Shown: one piece after another, positions 39,401 to 43,488 of the stretch
Numbering within the stretch: position 1 is the stretch's first letter
How the letters are laid out: every line of letters begins with the position of its first letter
The notes under the pieces: generated by a model
Database searches by the model: none
What the model saw: the letters and a program-made list of their open reading frames with translations, nothing else
Told to the model about the DNA's origin: nothing
Assembly: GCA_963575645.1 (NCBI GenBank)
Contig: OY754468.1
Coordinates: forward strand, 19,616,465-19,680,464
Direction: 5' to 3'
Source: Xanthostigma xanthostigma
Taxonomy: Eukaryota > Arthropoda > Insecta > Raphidioptera > Raphidiidae
Length of the DNA stretch: 64,000 bases
Program-made: the position numbers and the translations under genes

Positions 39401-41519
39401 GACTTGAAATACAAAAAAAATTGTTACAGTTCTATATGTATGAAATGCAACCTGAAAAATAATATATCTGTGTAAATAAAAATCTATTGCCGCACGTATG
39501 AAAGATCATCACTTTAAAATGGCACGACCGATTTGCTTGATTTTTTTTTTGTTGTGTTCGTAATTGTCAGGACAAAGTTTGTATGAAAGAAAATTTTTGT
39601 AAAATCCACCAGAAAAGTCGAAAACTTGGATGTTATTCTTATATGAAAATCTCAATAAAAATGTGACGATCAGTTTGATAGTTCTGCTGTATAGATGAGA
39701 AGATCAATATACCTAATATTTTCAGAAAGAGAGAGATAAAGAAATAGGGAGAGAGAGAGAGAGACTAGGTATATTAATAAATCTTACAGTTTTGCACCCG
39801 GGTGAACCGGAACGTGCCGCTAGTATAATATAGAATAGAGGAAATAGTAGTACCTAGACTTTTGATGGTCGCATAATCATCAATTTTTTAATTTCTTACA
39901 AATCCAATAATAATTTAATAAAGATCAAGAGATCATAATACAATAGAGTTACTATAATATTATTAGTGAACGTCCATTCATTACGTAAAGTATTTTTTTT
40001 AATTTTACTAGACACTCTCCCCTCCCCCTTGGTGATATTTAGTAAGATATAGTAGGACCTCGCGTTTCCCTCACGTGAGATATTATATCCTATTAGTTAT
40101 TACTTTAAATAATTAAATTTACTAGTGGTCGACCAGTGATCGAAATTCGACCGTACTTCATTAAATTAAACTTTGAACGTTATTGAGATTCTTTTGTCAT
40201 TATATGAATTTCTTCTTAATCGATTTTACCTTTCATTAGTACACATCGTGATGAAACATAAATTGTGCACGTCCCCTCATTAAAACGAAAATAACGATGT
40301 ATGTTTCATCATAATGTGTGCGAATTAACACAGTCAAGTCGAACTACACTCTTTTTGTCCTTCCCGTATTTATACAGCAGAACCTCTGTAAGTCGAGCTT
40401 CAAGGGAGACGCCAAAAAATCGAGTTATAGAGTTTTCGACATATGAAAGATTTCGACTTAGGTGGATTTTGTATAGAGGTTAAGATTCATTCTAACTAAC
40501 GTTGAGTTGCTATGTTCGAGATACAGAGGTCCAATTTATTTTCTCGAGTTATGGATGGAAATGTACTGAGGTGGCTTGTAGGGACTCACTGCAGTTATTT
40601 CGACGTAGAGGGTTGAGATTTCGAGTAATGGATGTTTTGGGGCTTGAAGGGGAGGGAACAAAACATTTTTTCGAGTTTTGGAGGTTATCGACTTATTGAG
40701 GTTCGACTTATGTATATAGATTTGGTTGATAGTGTATTTTGCTTCATACCTACCACTAAATACCAAATGTTATTACTGATATCTTCTATATGTACTACAT
40801 TTTTTCTTGAAATAAGAGCAGAAATATAAATACTATTTATTTTGGTCGACAATTTTATTTATTTGAATAAATACTATTTGTTTTCTGTTACAATAATGTA
40901 TATTCTCTGAATTAAAAAGTTAACGTGGGATTTTCATTGACCCCCCCATCCTTTAAATGATATTTGGTGACGTTTTGCCGGACACCCCATTTTGAGCTTA
41001 CAATTGTTCACAGACGATGGAATAGGTTTAATTCAAGATTACATACCTCATAAAGGTCGTAACAAAAGTCCATAGCAAGCAAAATAGCGAGTACAAATGA
41101 CCATGTCTGGGAGTGGTGAAGAAAAACTAGAAAAGTTACGATGTCATTTCTCAAAAACAAAGGAGTATACGATGCCTGAAATGTAAAAAAAAAAAACTAA
41201 AATTTACTTTCGGTTTTTAACAGTATTTTTGTCGCTCGACTATTGTAATGTTCACACAGCGCCGGATTTAAATTTTTGGTGCCCTAGATTAGTGAACGGT
41301 ATTATAGGCCGTAGGTTGTAGCCCACATCGTCCACGCCGTATGTCGCTTCTGTGCTGAATTATTCCAATTTTGAGTCAACAGCTGGGATAATAAAAGTAA
41401 TAATTATTATGTACCTCGCTTTGTGATCTTGATTCCGAACTTGATGAGAAATTATCTTGGTGCCAAACATTTCGGGACTGTATTGTTGCAGATATTGATC
41501 TTTCTATCGGTATACTCAT
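105..41519 (-). CDS. Serial-repeat CNG/HCN-like channel gene (25 visible exons; 3' end beyond left edge)
   Basis: Envelope of a large gene whose exons (E1-E25, transcription order) are listed separately. I chained them by open frame, GT-AG sites and splice phase; apart from E4, and E25 with its two stops, every exon length agrees with the translated codon count. The product is one chain with repeated units of S1-S6, pore loop, C-linker and CNBD: repeat 1 in E1-E13, repeat 2 in E14-E21, repeat 3 from E22. This is the HCN/CNG/EAG superfamily fold, which acts in the plasma membrane and normally assembles as four separate subunits. By analogy with four-repeat CNGK channels, one chain could form a whole pore (inference). 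Arguments for one gene: phase-0 joins between repeats (E13-E14, E21-E22), no start codon in E14, and no stop at either repeat end. The alternative is a head-to-tail array of separate genes, with E22 as a possible new start. Selectivity filters differ between repeats, and the E25 stops could mean a pseudogene. Confidence 0.8.
825..1587. mobile_element. Inverted-repeat element, 763 bp, in channel intron E24-E25
   Basis: Ends TAATAGGCCCCACTCACG and its complement (right end GGGGCCTATTA). The arms share about 45 bases, including the repeated CAGTTCAGTGTTCA theme. No transposase frame. Confidence 0.75.
1630..1917 (-). CDS. Channel E24: repeat 3, S2-S4
   Basis: Ninety-five codons between TTACAG and GTAAGT, phase 2 at both ends. 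YVRLHAGYYNSKGVLISHP is the classic S2-S3 loop (R-x-x-T/A-G-Y-x-x-x-G-x-L); MITDIVACCPF is S3; LELFALNRVIQMYRLRSALE is S4 with three arginines. Confidence 0.9.
2075..2325. repeat. Dispersed repeat, copy shared with 9225-9487
   Basis: Long similarity to 9225-9487 in the same orientation (for example the CTTATGCAA and GGTTGAC/AGTTGAA blocks). Family unknown. It lies in the intron before channel exon E24. Confidence 0.6.
2404..2586 (-). CDS. Channel E23: repeat 3, S1-S2
   Basis: Sixty codons; acceptor TTACAG, donor GTAAGT, phase 2 at both ends. IPSGNFMLWWEIYRSVCAFL matches the P-x-S-x-F-x-x-x-W-D/E entry into S1 of the family; IIYVELFLDVSAYID is S2. Confidence 0.9.
3368..3434. repeat. Short palindrome
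   Basis: TGCATTCCTAAATTCGCTAC and its complement flank an internal duplication of the AGTAGCTGTA theme. The rest of the intron 2587-4775 holds AT-rich DNA and repeat fragments (2850-2915, 4205-4400 related to 13510-13745). Confidence 0.7.
4776..4933 (-). CDS. Channel E22: linker between repeats 2 and 3 (or a separate gene start)
   Basis: Fifty-two codons plus two bases, with GTTTCT as donor. EHMSQVMMYEKREPKKSS and RHLPGSDYMAPFENG resemble the linker in E13 (KHVLKIVKEKIRKKEESG and RLICSDLYVPS), and the phase fits E21. The acceptor is an unusual AAG after a pyrimidine tract. The second codon is ATG with an in-frame TAA just upstream, so E22 could instead start a separate downstream gene. Confidence 0.65.
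5297..6636. mobile_element. Inverted-repeat element with ~260-bp arms
   Basis: The left arm (5297-5555) and right arm (6378-6636) are near-exact reverse complements (CCGCGTACCTAACTAT at the right end). The open frames in them are mirror images of one repeat, not genes. It directly abuts the next element. Confidence 0.8.
6638..7750. mobile_element. 1.1-kb near-perfect inverted repeat
   Basis: Both ends carry TAGTCAGAGTGCCCGTCGGC in opposite orientation and the arms remain complementary almost to the centre (about 7195). The left arm has a 140-bp internal direct duplication (6951 and 7091). TAT flanks both sides. A truncated, rearranged copy lies at 41725-41990, about 200 bp upstream of the channel start codon. 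Confidence 0.85.
7932..8077 (-). CDS. Channel E21: repeat 2, CNBD end
   Basis: Forty-eight codons; acceptor TTTAATTTCAG, donor GTATGT, phase 1 in and phase 0 out. RPVVHDIRTLTHARLMRLSY is the last beta strands, with valine where the nucleotide-contacting arginine would be. YVSIRNILMEYPLSEKTILK matches the C-helix region (L-x-x-Y-P). The exon is squeezed between two inverted-repeat elements (6638-7750 and about 8131-8807). Confidence 0.75.
8131..8807. mobile_element. Inverted-repeat element with nested palindrome, between E21 and E20
   Basis: The ends GATCC(C/G)..TATTAGAAATATATA are complementary, and long arms follow. Inside lies a second palindrome at 8588-8717 (CCGGGATATTGTCAAA at both ends) built from repeats of GTGATATT and TTTCAC. 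Confidence 0.8.
8824..8902 (-). CDS. Channel E20: repeat 2, CNBD middle
   Basis: Twenty-six codons plus one base; acceptor TTTTTGCAG, donor GTAAGC. SSNFCVYEMLL aligns with the phosphate-binding cassette G-x-x-F-G-E-x-x-L-L, with the first two FGE residues changed to VY. It begins 17 bases beyond a hairpin element. Confidence 0.75.
9577..9708 (-). CDS. Channel E19: repeat 2, CNBD first half
   Basis: Forty-four codons between TTACCTAG and GTAAGC, phase 0 at both ends. CLNKIASAAQTYILPPNEMV and AYAGEVCHECYILIQGYCE follow the CNBD consensus (Y-x-P-x-D/E-x-I/V ... G-E-V ... Y-I-L/I-x-x-G). Confidence 0.9.
10046..10626. mobile_element. Mariner-like non-autonomous element, TA-flanked
   Basis: The 581 bp have terminal inverted repeats CAGTATGGTCACTTAAGTGT, flanked by TA on both sides. 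Arms of over 100 bases are near complements. There is no transposase frame. Confidence 0.85.
10688..11167. mobile_element. hAT-like non-autonomous element, very GC-rich ends
   Basis: Terminal inverted repeats TAGATATGAGCGCC and an exact 8-bp target duplication CATCCAAT (10680-10687 and 11168-11175) support a hAT-type insertion. The subterminal regions are dense in GCCGCCGCC and GGCGCGCC, an island in otherwise AT-rich DNA. Confidence 0.85.
12074..12305 (-). CDS. Channel E18: repeat 2, C-linker
   Basis: Seventy-seven codons; acceptor CTCTTTTAG, donor GTAACC, phase 0 out. ELRKFLKAQKML and ESRVNQYLILQWY are the C-linker helices, PEHLRDAQKIHRCI the L-x-x-x-I helix, and IKQIPIFK leads into the CNBD. 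A 980-bp TA-flanked element begins about 50 bp upstream of the acceptor. Confidence 0.85.
12357..13336. mobile_element. TA-flanked inverted-repeat element, 980 bp
   Basis: Ends CAGGGTGTGTCACAGAAAAC and the complement (GTTTCCTGTGATACACCCTG), flanked by TA. It is mariner-like and internally AT-rich with no coding frame. It begins about 50 bp upstream of the E18 acceptor. Confidence 0.8.
13794..14060 (-). CDS. Channel E17: repeat 2, pore and S6
   Basis: Eighty-eight codons; acceptor TATTCTAG, donor GTGATT. CKEDSWYVLM is the turret C-x-x-x-S-W-Y of the family; NNIFSLSFAFGLMLIVTTNL is the pore helix running into the filter TTNLGDF; ILEMIFLILFFTIALMFSSF is S6. The filter lacks the first glycine and the aromatic residue of GYG. 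Confidence 0.9.
14090..14640 (+). repeat. Dispersed repeat shared with 50560-51150 (reverse) and 18190-18330
   Basis: Extended similarity in opposite orientation around GAACGGAGTGCCCGATTGAAAC and the CTTAGGAAGCTATTCTGAC block. No coding frame; probably one end of a larger element. Confidence 0.65.
14746..14885 (-). CDS. Channel E16: repeat 2, S5
   Basis: Forty-six codons plus two bases after a TTTTGCAG acceptor. YVVYLMLFSYWIGTMAFMLA is S5, ending ACFKG before E17 (VCKEDSWY). The GTAAAA donor fits the phase of E17. Copies of a dispersed repeat lie on both sides. Confidence 0.8.
15190..15420. repeat. Perfect-arm palindrome, family P copy 1
   Basis: About 230 bp with nearly perfect arms containing AAAAAACACGCTTTATAT and AAGCTTAAAAAGCGT. 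The loop is centred on the GGAACAAAGCGC/ATGTACGAAAATG area. Copies are at 44545-44770 and 49300-49525. Confidence 0.85.
15430..15990 (+). repeat. Tandem units attached to palindrome P
   Basis: Three partial copies of a unit beginning GAGGATCTATAAAAGAATTT or AATAAGGATAATGGGAAACT and ending near GACTTCGGGAAATTGGTGAAA. The same unit occurs in four copies at 49540-50200 and once, reversed, at 44300-44530. Confidence 0.8.
16000..17790. other. Intron sequence with inverted repeat arms, no gene seen
   Basis: AT-rich DNA between E16 and E15. Segments near 16440-16500 and 17270-17330 are complementary (GGTGACAGAAATGGTCAAGG and its complement), so most of 16440-17330 is an old inverted-repeat element. 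No credible exon. Confidence 0.6.
17797..17966 (-). CDS. Channel E15: repeat 2, S3-S4
   Basis: Fifty-six codons, phase 1 in and phase 0 out at GTAATT. PSLIMDILAVFPLATF is S3 with the usual M/V-D-I-x-A-x-x-P pattern. AVILLFSNRILKCHK is a weakly charged S4 (R, K, K). Confidence 0.85.
19116..19366. repeat. Near-perfect palindrome, 251 bp
   Basis: Arms starting GACCAAAATTGCGATCTG, with a centre made of alternating blocks TTACAATTGTAATAGTATTA. The flank 18940-19090 resembles 8935-9080. Confidence 0.85.
19597..19673 (+). other. tRNA-like sequence (Leu/Ser-type A box), probably pseudogene or SINE head
   Basis: TATGGCCGAGCCGTTAAAGCG is A-box-like and GGTTCGATTCC a B box; a T-rich tract follows. The acceptor stem pairs poorly and no clear anticodon arm is present, so a functional tRNA is unlikely. 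Confidence 0.45.
19967..20216 (-). CDS. Channel E14: repeat 2, S1-S2
   Basis: Eighty-three codons plus one base after a TTGCAG acceptor. It starts ISQQLSDDMCVRTVWPWILR with no start codon of its own; WDTIVVVTVLIFCVVYP is S1 and FFLMGVDIIFILDIVIQIF is S2. The phase-0 join to E13 is the key evidence that repeats 1 and 2 are one protein. Confidence 0.85.
20357..21391. mobile_element. Inverted-repeat element of family G, split by a later insertion
   Basis: The left end AAGACCGCTGCACACGAGGC belongs to the family seen intact at 56958-57408 and 58390-58813. Its right end is interrupted at 20787 and resumes after 21369. A partial copy is at 24306-24393. Confidence 0.75.
20787..21369. mobile_element. 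hAT-like element nested in family G
   Basis: The ends (A)AGGTTACCAGA and TCTGGTAACCCTA are the hAT-type GGTTACCAGACGTCCC terminus, and the 8-bp duplication CCTCATGT is exact (20779-20786, 21370-21377). The insertion splits an older element, giving the relative age. Confidence 0.85.
21440..22110. repeat. Repeat region, no gene
   Basis: Contains short inverted and direct motifs (GACTC/GAGTCATTC, GAGCGACAC at both ends) suggesting a degraded inverted-repeat element. The open frames here show no recognisable domain. Confidence 0.45.
22262..22406 (-). CDS. Channel E13: linker between repeats 1 and 2
   Basis: Forty-eight codons after a clear CAG acceptor. KHVLKIVKEKIRKKEESGG is a basic helix, and the exon ends RLICSDLYVPSK at a phase-0 GTAATG donor. 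Read unspliced, a stop follows after 13 codons, so an alternative short product ending here is possible. Confidence 0.8.
23013..23282. mobile_element. hAT-like MITE, 270 bp
   Basis: Ends CAGGCCTGGGCAAA and TTTGCCCGCCCCTG with an exact 8-bp target duplication TTATAATC (23005-23012, 23283-23290). The interior has GGCCCGC repeats typical of hAT subterminal ends. Confidence 0.9.
23433..23482 (-). CDS. Channel E12 (tentative): helix after repeat-1 CNBD
   Basis: A 50-base open segment (YDASREINQFVADVHR) between a TTTAAG acceptor and a GTGATA donor. It converts phase 0 (E11) to phase 2 (E13), as required, and would form a charged helix. Both splice sites are weak. Confidence 0.5.
23986..24201 (-). 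CDS. Channel E11: repeat 1, CNBD second half
   Basis: Seventy-two codons, GTAATT donor, phase 0. AGSILGESSL is the phosphate-binding-cassette start and keeps the G-E. Where cyclic-nucleotide binders have R-T/S-A, this copy has SPVQVRAS, with no arginine at the contact position. It probably binds nucleotide poorly or not at all (inference from HCN/CNG structures). Confidence 0.9.
24891..25037 (-). CDS. Channel E10: repeat 1, CNBD first half
   Basis: Forty-nine codons, phase 0 at both ends, GTTAGT donor. LFYDLDSALLRAVACNM begins the CNBD, and DILFQKGEKITKMIYIVKGN matches the beta-roll consensus (I-x-x-x-G-E/D ... M-Y-F/I-I-x-x-G). Confidence 0.9.
25529..25680. repeat. Palindrome, 152 bp
   Basis: TGTATATGTTACGG at one end and its complement at the other; the interior repeats GAATTAACCGG-type blocks. 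It lies in the intron between E10 and E9. Confidence 0.8.
26065..26232 (-). CDS. Channel E9: repeat 1, C-linker
   Basis: Fifty-six codons, phase 0 at both ends. KVPRKTRQQLVQYYLMTWHE matches the family pattern of P-x-x-L/T-R-x-R/Q-V-x-x-Y-Y-x-x-x-W, followed by LFQKLPFTLYHEVNLDIY (the L-P-x-x-L-x-x-E-V element). A clear CNG/HCN-type C-linker. Confidence 0.9.
26498..26663. repeat. Palindrome, 166 bp, 27 bases downstream of the E8 donor
   Basis: GACCCCGCACAAACCTTATG and its complement, with arms of about 65 bases and an AT-rich loop. It would fold in the nascent channel transcript right after the splice donor. Confidence 0.8.
26691..26868 (-). CDS. Channel E8: repeat 1, filter end, S6 and first C-linker helix
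   Basis: Fifty-nine codons after a CATTTTAG acceptor. LGDIIAVNDNEKSIAILMMV is the post-filter GD followed by the outer S6; FALFIGFFVGSWTSM is S6; KKYRRYAEYDQRLRLIYQDL begins the C-linker. The GTAAGT donor lies 27 bases from a 166-bp hairpin. The preceding intron is 9.4 kb and holds the LINE and a SINE. Confidence 0.9.
27594..28210 (+). repeat. Pair of ~130-bp direct repeats
   Basis: CGGACTCTCAGTGGAGTTCC and the following ~120 bases occur at 27607 and at 28080 with few differences, separated by unrelated AT-rich sequence. Possibly the remains of terminal or tandem repeats of one element. Confidence 0.7.
28827..31802 (-). CDS. LINE ORF2: APE endonuclease plus reverse transcriptase
   Basis: An uninterrupted 991-codon frame. 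Residues about 35-250 form an APE-like endonuclease: NIRSINKN, TECW (catalytic E), GDFN, CIDH and the terminal TDHYSTI. Residues about 480-790 are the reverse transcriptase: YRPISLL, FGFRHGQGTND, LDLAKAFDTVSH, GIPQGTVLGP, the catalytic FADD at about 706 and IKYLGL. No RNase H is seen. It nicks the target and primes reverse transcription of its own RNA. The intact frame indicates recent insertion. Confidence 0.95.
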   Translation of the reverse strand: MVSFFDEIDTIESIENVITDDVSIVNNIICTEFENLKIINLNIRSINKNFDELILLLSSFNHAFDLIVLTECWLNNIYIPKQITGYNSFKTSQHQHQNDGVVIYIKASLSTTVTEISIVGSNALQVIINGNLVVLSIYRSPSERNILPFLDDLRLNLDKIHKYETIIITGDFNINILSASNRHPQADMYLDLFTEYNIRPPITKPTRIFNETESCIDHFMIKTRLAINAVIFESTITDHYSTILTINYNLRHNVPQPKAIKSVTNYENLLEFLNREPWTETMTTNDVNVAAEKFIHTFQTHIKNTTETHTLKHKHHSLKPWISVNILKSIHKRNKLHQKVKKFPLNIQLKTYYLRYRNICNSIIKTAKNTFYKTRIEQQAHNTQKIWQTIKEITNTNKNKTQNTHIVHTDNSIINTDTDPMAAANVFNDHFSTVGNRLATQLIEKLQTTEEDLADMTIPSRNLPHSLFLTPVTNREIVEIINDLKTNSAPGPDTLQPDLFKKTKNYIAQPLAHIINLSFETGVVPEHFKESIICPIFKSGDKTDVTNYRPISLLNTTSKILEKAIKKRLTQYLDKHNILSCNQFGFRHGQGTNDAIVRLTTDIVRDVDKNLKSLAIFLDLAKAFDTVSHKILIQKLNNIGIRGVTLDWFKSYLSGRRQVTSVNKTMSNSQIIKYGIPQGTVLGPIMFLIYVNDLCNLNIDGSITSFADDTALYFTGVTWNETYNKAESGLAKVAKYLDDNLLTLNTTKTKYLTFSPTITGQPTDLTLQLHQCKQKKTNCDCTTLTRADNIKYLGLTIDNRLKWDTHIHDLTKKIRKLTYIFIPLRHILTATLIKNVYYALCQSLLTYGISAWGGAYGSTLVPIKNAQKLILRVITRKNPRFSTAQLFKEFRVLDISQLYIKSILNLYHRTPSLQNPLSHPHDTRSQIQNYEQLPKMSKTFGQRHMIYLAPKIYNHIPSEIRSVKHNIKRFNRCLTKWLVTDEARRAYHILI
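32213..33160 (-). pseudogene. LINE ORF1: PHD finger, coiled coil and RNA-binding domain, broken by one TAG
   Basis: A 316-codon frame interrupted only by a TAG at 32693-32695. The N-terminal half has a C4HC3 PHD-type finger (CNIC, CVKC, HAKC, KCKEC) and a coiled coil rich in E, K and N. The C-terminal half (IDIAHRLS, RGIIVKF, KEEFLAKKRD) resembles the RNA-binding domain of L1 ORF1/FP-type proteins. It would coat the element's RNA. The frame continues unchanged beyond the TAG, so this is a single nonsense change. Transcription runs with the host gene. Confidence 0.8.
33381..33863 (-). pseudogene. Fragment of a repeat-encoded protein with SPDTD and LPG...TGCD motifs
   Basis: An open stretch of about 155 codons without credible ends. 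ILSPDTDIFVLGLYFW and LPGLHSLTGCDTTSRIG are motifs I associate with dispersed proteins in invertebrate genomes that look like PIN/FEN-type nucleases, probably transposon-borne. Family and function are inference. A GA microsatellite borders it (33867-33885). Confidence 0.4.
34265..34510 (-). mobile_element. tRNA-derived SINE with poly(A) tail and target duplication
   Basis: The minus-strand head starts AGGACAGCGTGGTGTAATGG (A-box-like) and has a perfect B box GGTTCGAATCC. The element ends in an A tract of 18 or more (T tract at 34265-34282). The flanks carry the same 11-base sequence CGCCGTACACG (34254-34264 and 34511-34521), a classic target-site duplication. Confidence 0.88.
35125..35335. repeat. 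Nearly perfect GC-rich palindrome, 211 bp
   Basis: Arms start AGGCCTAGTTTATATGAG and hold several ACGCGCGTT blocks; the centre is at about 35230. The same protein-like open frame appears on both strands because of the symmetry; it is not a gene. Confidence 0.9.
35336..35550. repeat. Second, diverged copy of the GC-rich palindrome
   Basis: Adjacent to the first copy with the same GTTTATATGA and AACGCGCGTT blocks, but with mismatches between its arms, so it is older or was copied differently. Confidence 0.85.
36320..36435 (-). CDS. Channel E7: repeat 1, turret and pore helix
   Basis: Thirty-eight codons plus two bases, ending at a GTAAGT donor inside the filter codon. KDPVDWYVLCIYFVTSTVMF is the pore helix. 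Joined to E8 the filter reads TVMFEGLGDI, so the usual TVGYG/CIGYG is replaced by FEGLG. Confidence 0.85.
36540..36790 (+). repeat. Dispersed insect repeat fragment
   Basis: CTATACTAATATTATAATAT followed by the ACTACTCATCCGATTTC and GGATGGACATAGGCTATATA blocks and a GCGAGGCCGGACCGAGCCGC end. This pattern is common near ends of dispersed arthropod repeats. Confidence 0.55.
36975..37087 (-). CDS. Channel E6: repeat 1, S5
   Basis: Thirty-seven codons, entering in phase 1 and leaving in phase 0 at GTAAGC. TALVLGFIMIHTMGCIWYGL is a typical S5 end: the family often has a histidine followed by C-x-W/F-Y at the outer end of S5. Confidence 0.85.
37390..37622 (-). mobile_element. Second tRNA-derived SINE family member
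   Basis: The minus-strand head has GTAGCGTAGTGGTGAGAGC (A box) and GGTTCGAATCCC (B box), followed by an unrelated body. Left end approximate, no duplication identified. It sits inside an older repeat shared with 53.7-54.3 kb. Confidence 0.7.
37660..37980 (+). repeat. Dispersed repeat, related to 47130-47410 and 53690-54290
   Basis: Shares TTGGCGCATGCCCAGAAGAG, the poly(T)-ATAATGGTA block and the AGCATG block with 53690-54290. The family ends near ACTAGCC(G/A)TTACCCGCGTC. Confidence 0.6.
37988..38125 (-). CDS. Channel E5: repeat 1, S3-S4
   Basis: Forty-five codons after a TTTTCTAG acceptor, ending at GTAAGT in phase 1. FDTILLVISLM is S3. LVVRTLRLYRVVHYF is S4, with arginines every third residue as in voltage sensors of the family. 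Confidence 0.85.
38381..38411 (-). CDS. Channel E4 (tentative): 31-base micro-exon, S2-S3 loop
   Basis: A 31-base open segment (YFILLNTEFE) between a TTATTAG acceptor and a GTATAA donor converts phase 0 (E3) to phase 1 (E5), exactly what the join needs. The acceptor has a weak pyrimidine tract. Chance cannot be excluded for so short an exon. Confidence 0.35.
38420..39290. other. Intron sequence, small hairpins only
   Basis: Contains a short hairpin at about 39000-39065 (GGCGTAAC...GTTACGCC) and AT-rich unique-looking DNA. No exon beyond the tentative E4 was found. Confidence 0.5.
39301..39375 (-). CDS. Channel E3: repeat 1, S2 segment
   Basis: Twenty-five codons between a GTTAG acceptor and a GTAAGT donor. 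ILFPLFCIFAYLEL is hydrophobic and is followed by RRQGMLKYDLY, which resembles the S2-S3 loop of the family (compare RLHAGYYNSKGVL in repeat 3). The exon leaves in phase 0 but the S3-S4 exon enters in phase 1, so a small exon must lie between them (see E4). Confidence 0.7.
40375..40711. mobile_element. Tigger/pogo-like MITE fragment
   Basis: Starts TA-CAGCAGAACCTCTGTAAG and holds GTCGA-type subterminal blocks; the right side has GAGGTTCGACTTATGTA. The right end is approximate. Confidence 0.55.
41047..41175 (-). CDS. Channel E2: repeat 1, S1 segment
   Basis: Forty-three codons between a TTTCAG acceptor and a GTATGT donor, phase 0 at both ends; the other two frames are closed. The hydrophobic stretch WSFVLAILLAMDFCYDLY is taken as S1. 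The loop to the next hydrophobic stretch (E3) is unusually short, so one small exon may be missing in the 1.7-kb intron that follows. Confidence 0.75.
41415..41519 (-). CDS. Channel E1: start codon and cytoplasmic N-terminus
   Basis: The 35 codons begin at an ATG (41519) that has an in-frame TAA 21 bases upstream and no ATG between them. The peptide begins MSIPIERSIS and ends in a serine-rich tail (SSSSESRSQSE), followed by a GTACAT donor in phase 0. It looks like a short soluble N-terminus. A further upstream non-coding exon cannot be excluded. Confidence 0.7.
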
Positions 41520-42213
41520 AGTGAAATGATTAAAATAATATTAGTTTGAATTTACTGAGTAAAAACAATTTAGATATTATTTTTTGTTTGACAAACTTTA
41601 CTAAAAACAAACGAACATTTTAAATAAATCAAATGTAACTTTGTTCTTAAGGTTGTTCGATCAATAGAGCCAATTGCTAAATAATAAGCCGAAAAACTGC
41701 ACGTTAGATGTCTTTCAAAAAATTAGTCAGAGTGCCCGTCGGCAAAAATTTTACTGACAAATACTCTCCCCAAACTTTGTATATGGCTTCATGTCGACAT
41801 ATTCGAGGTGTCAGACATTTTAAATGGTTCATGTGTTATTTGTCACAGAACATTATTTTAGCGTTTTGGTTGAAATTTTTAAGCTATCCAATTAAAAAAA
41901 CAAACAGTATCTATAATAGTCCAAGAGACGGCTGCAGAAAATGTGTCGTCATAAGGTGGACGAATGAAAAAATTAGAGATGATAGTTAAGATCATAATTA
42001 AGAAAGATCGCTAAGGTTGCCTGCGAAAATCCTGCCGAAACAATGTTTTTTTAATTTGTTTATCAGTTAATAGACCAGTGAAGTAACCTTTTGACAAGTA
42101 CAAAATTAATAACAGAAAACGAATGATGAGGAAGGGAAGAAACTGCCGTCAGAAATACAGAAACCAAAAATTCAAATGCGTAAAAGGCCGGAGGGCTGTG
42201 GGGGGTGCATTTT

Positions 42214-42640
42214 AGGGGTCAAACGCGGTTTTTCGTTTTTTCCGGCGAAAGTTGACCTCCAATCGAAAAATGTTGTATGGCAATGTTGTAGGTATTAAAA
42301 GGATCTACCTACAACGTTTATGAATATAACTTTTTCACATAACCTTAAAGATTCAAAGAAATATTGAAAAAACCGTGTTTTTCCTTTTTAAATTTTTTTT
42401 CATGTAATTTTCAAGAGACTTACCTTTCTATGTCCTAAATAAGCTGTAATTTGCAGGAGAAAAAAATTAAAAACGAAAAACACGGTTTTTTCAATATTTC
42501 TTTGAATCTTTAAGGTTATGTAAAAAGTTATATTCATAAAAGTTGTAGATCCTTTTAATACCTACAACATTGCCATACAACATTTTTCGATTGGAGGTCA
42601 ACTTTCGCCGGAAATAACGAAAAACCGCGTTTGACCCCTA
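42214..42640. mobile_element. Inverted-repeat element, ~430 bp
   Basis: AGGGGTCAAACGCGGTTTTT at one end and its complement at the other, with arms about 180 bases long and a short AT-rich loop. Confidence 0.8.
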
Positions 42641-43269
42641 TTTTTCATACAATTTAGCTCAACCGCAGCGGATAATTAAATTAAATCTATATTAACAATA
42701 TACTTTTTAACCGACTTCAACAAAAAGGAGGAGGTTCTATGTTCGTCTGTATATTTTTTTTTTTTTATGTATGTTCACCGATTTCTCCGTCAATTATAGA
42801 CCGATTTTCAAATTTTTTTGAAGTGAAAACTTCTTTAGCGGCGTTGTACACTTTTTTTGTAATGGGTAAAAAATGTTAAACTCGCGTCAGGGACACGCGA
42901 CCGTAAACTCGCGTCAGGGTCACGTGTCCTGATCGAAAATGCGTAAGACGAAAACTTTTATTTATACAACGTTAGACATCTAGCGTTGAAATATCGTACA
43001 TAAAAATGCAATCTATGATACAAGCCATTTTGATCGAAAATTCGTAAGACGTTAATATTCAAGTTTTCACTTCCGCCGGCACTCCCGGTGTGCAAAGGGT
43101 TTTTTTTTTTTATTCGAAAGAGTGCACCTCAGAGGTGCTCTCATCGGAACCAAGTCAGGATCTGATTGTGGAATCCGGAGAAATCGATGGAAACTCTCAA
43201 ATTTCAAAGGCACGCATGATGTTTTTTATGTCTGTTCACCGATTTTTAGTGTTAGATTAACACTAAAAA

Positions 43270-43485
43270 GAGAAAAATAAAATATTTTTAACAAAAAAAT
43301 TGAACCGACTTCACACTAAAAAGTAAAAAATAATTGCGTATTGAAATGTTTTGGAGTCGGTGTAGTTCTCGGAATAGATTTCATTTTGGCTGACACCGAC
43401 TCCAAAACATTTCAATACGCAATTATTTTTTACTTTTTAGTATGAAGTCTGTTCAATTTTTTTGTTAAAAATATTTTATTTTTCT
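43270..43485. repeat. Palindrome, ~216 bp
   Basis: Arms contain GTAAAAAATAATTGCGTATT and GGAGTCGGTGT. Composition and core motifs (ACTAAAAAGTAAAAAATAAT) relate it to palindrome family P. Confidence 0.75.
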
Positions 43486-43488
43486 ATT

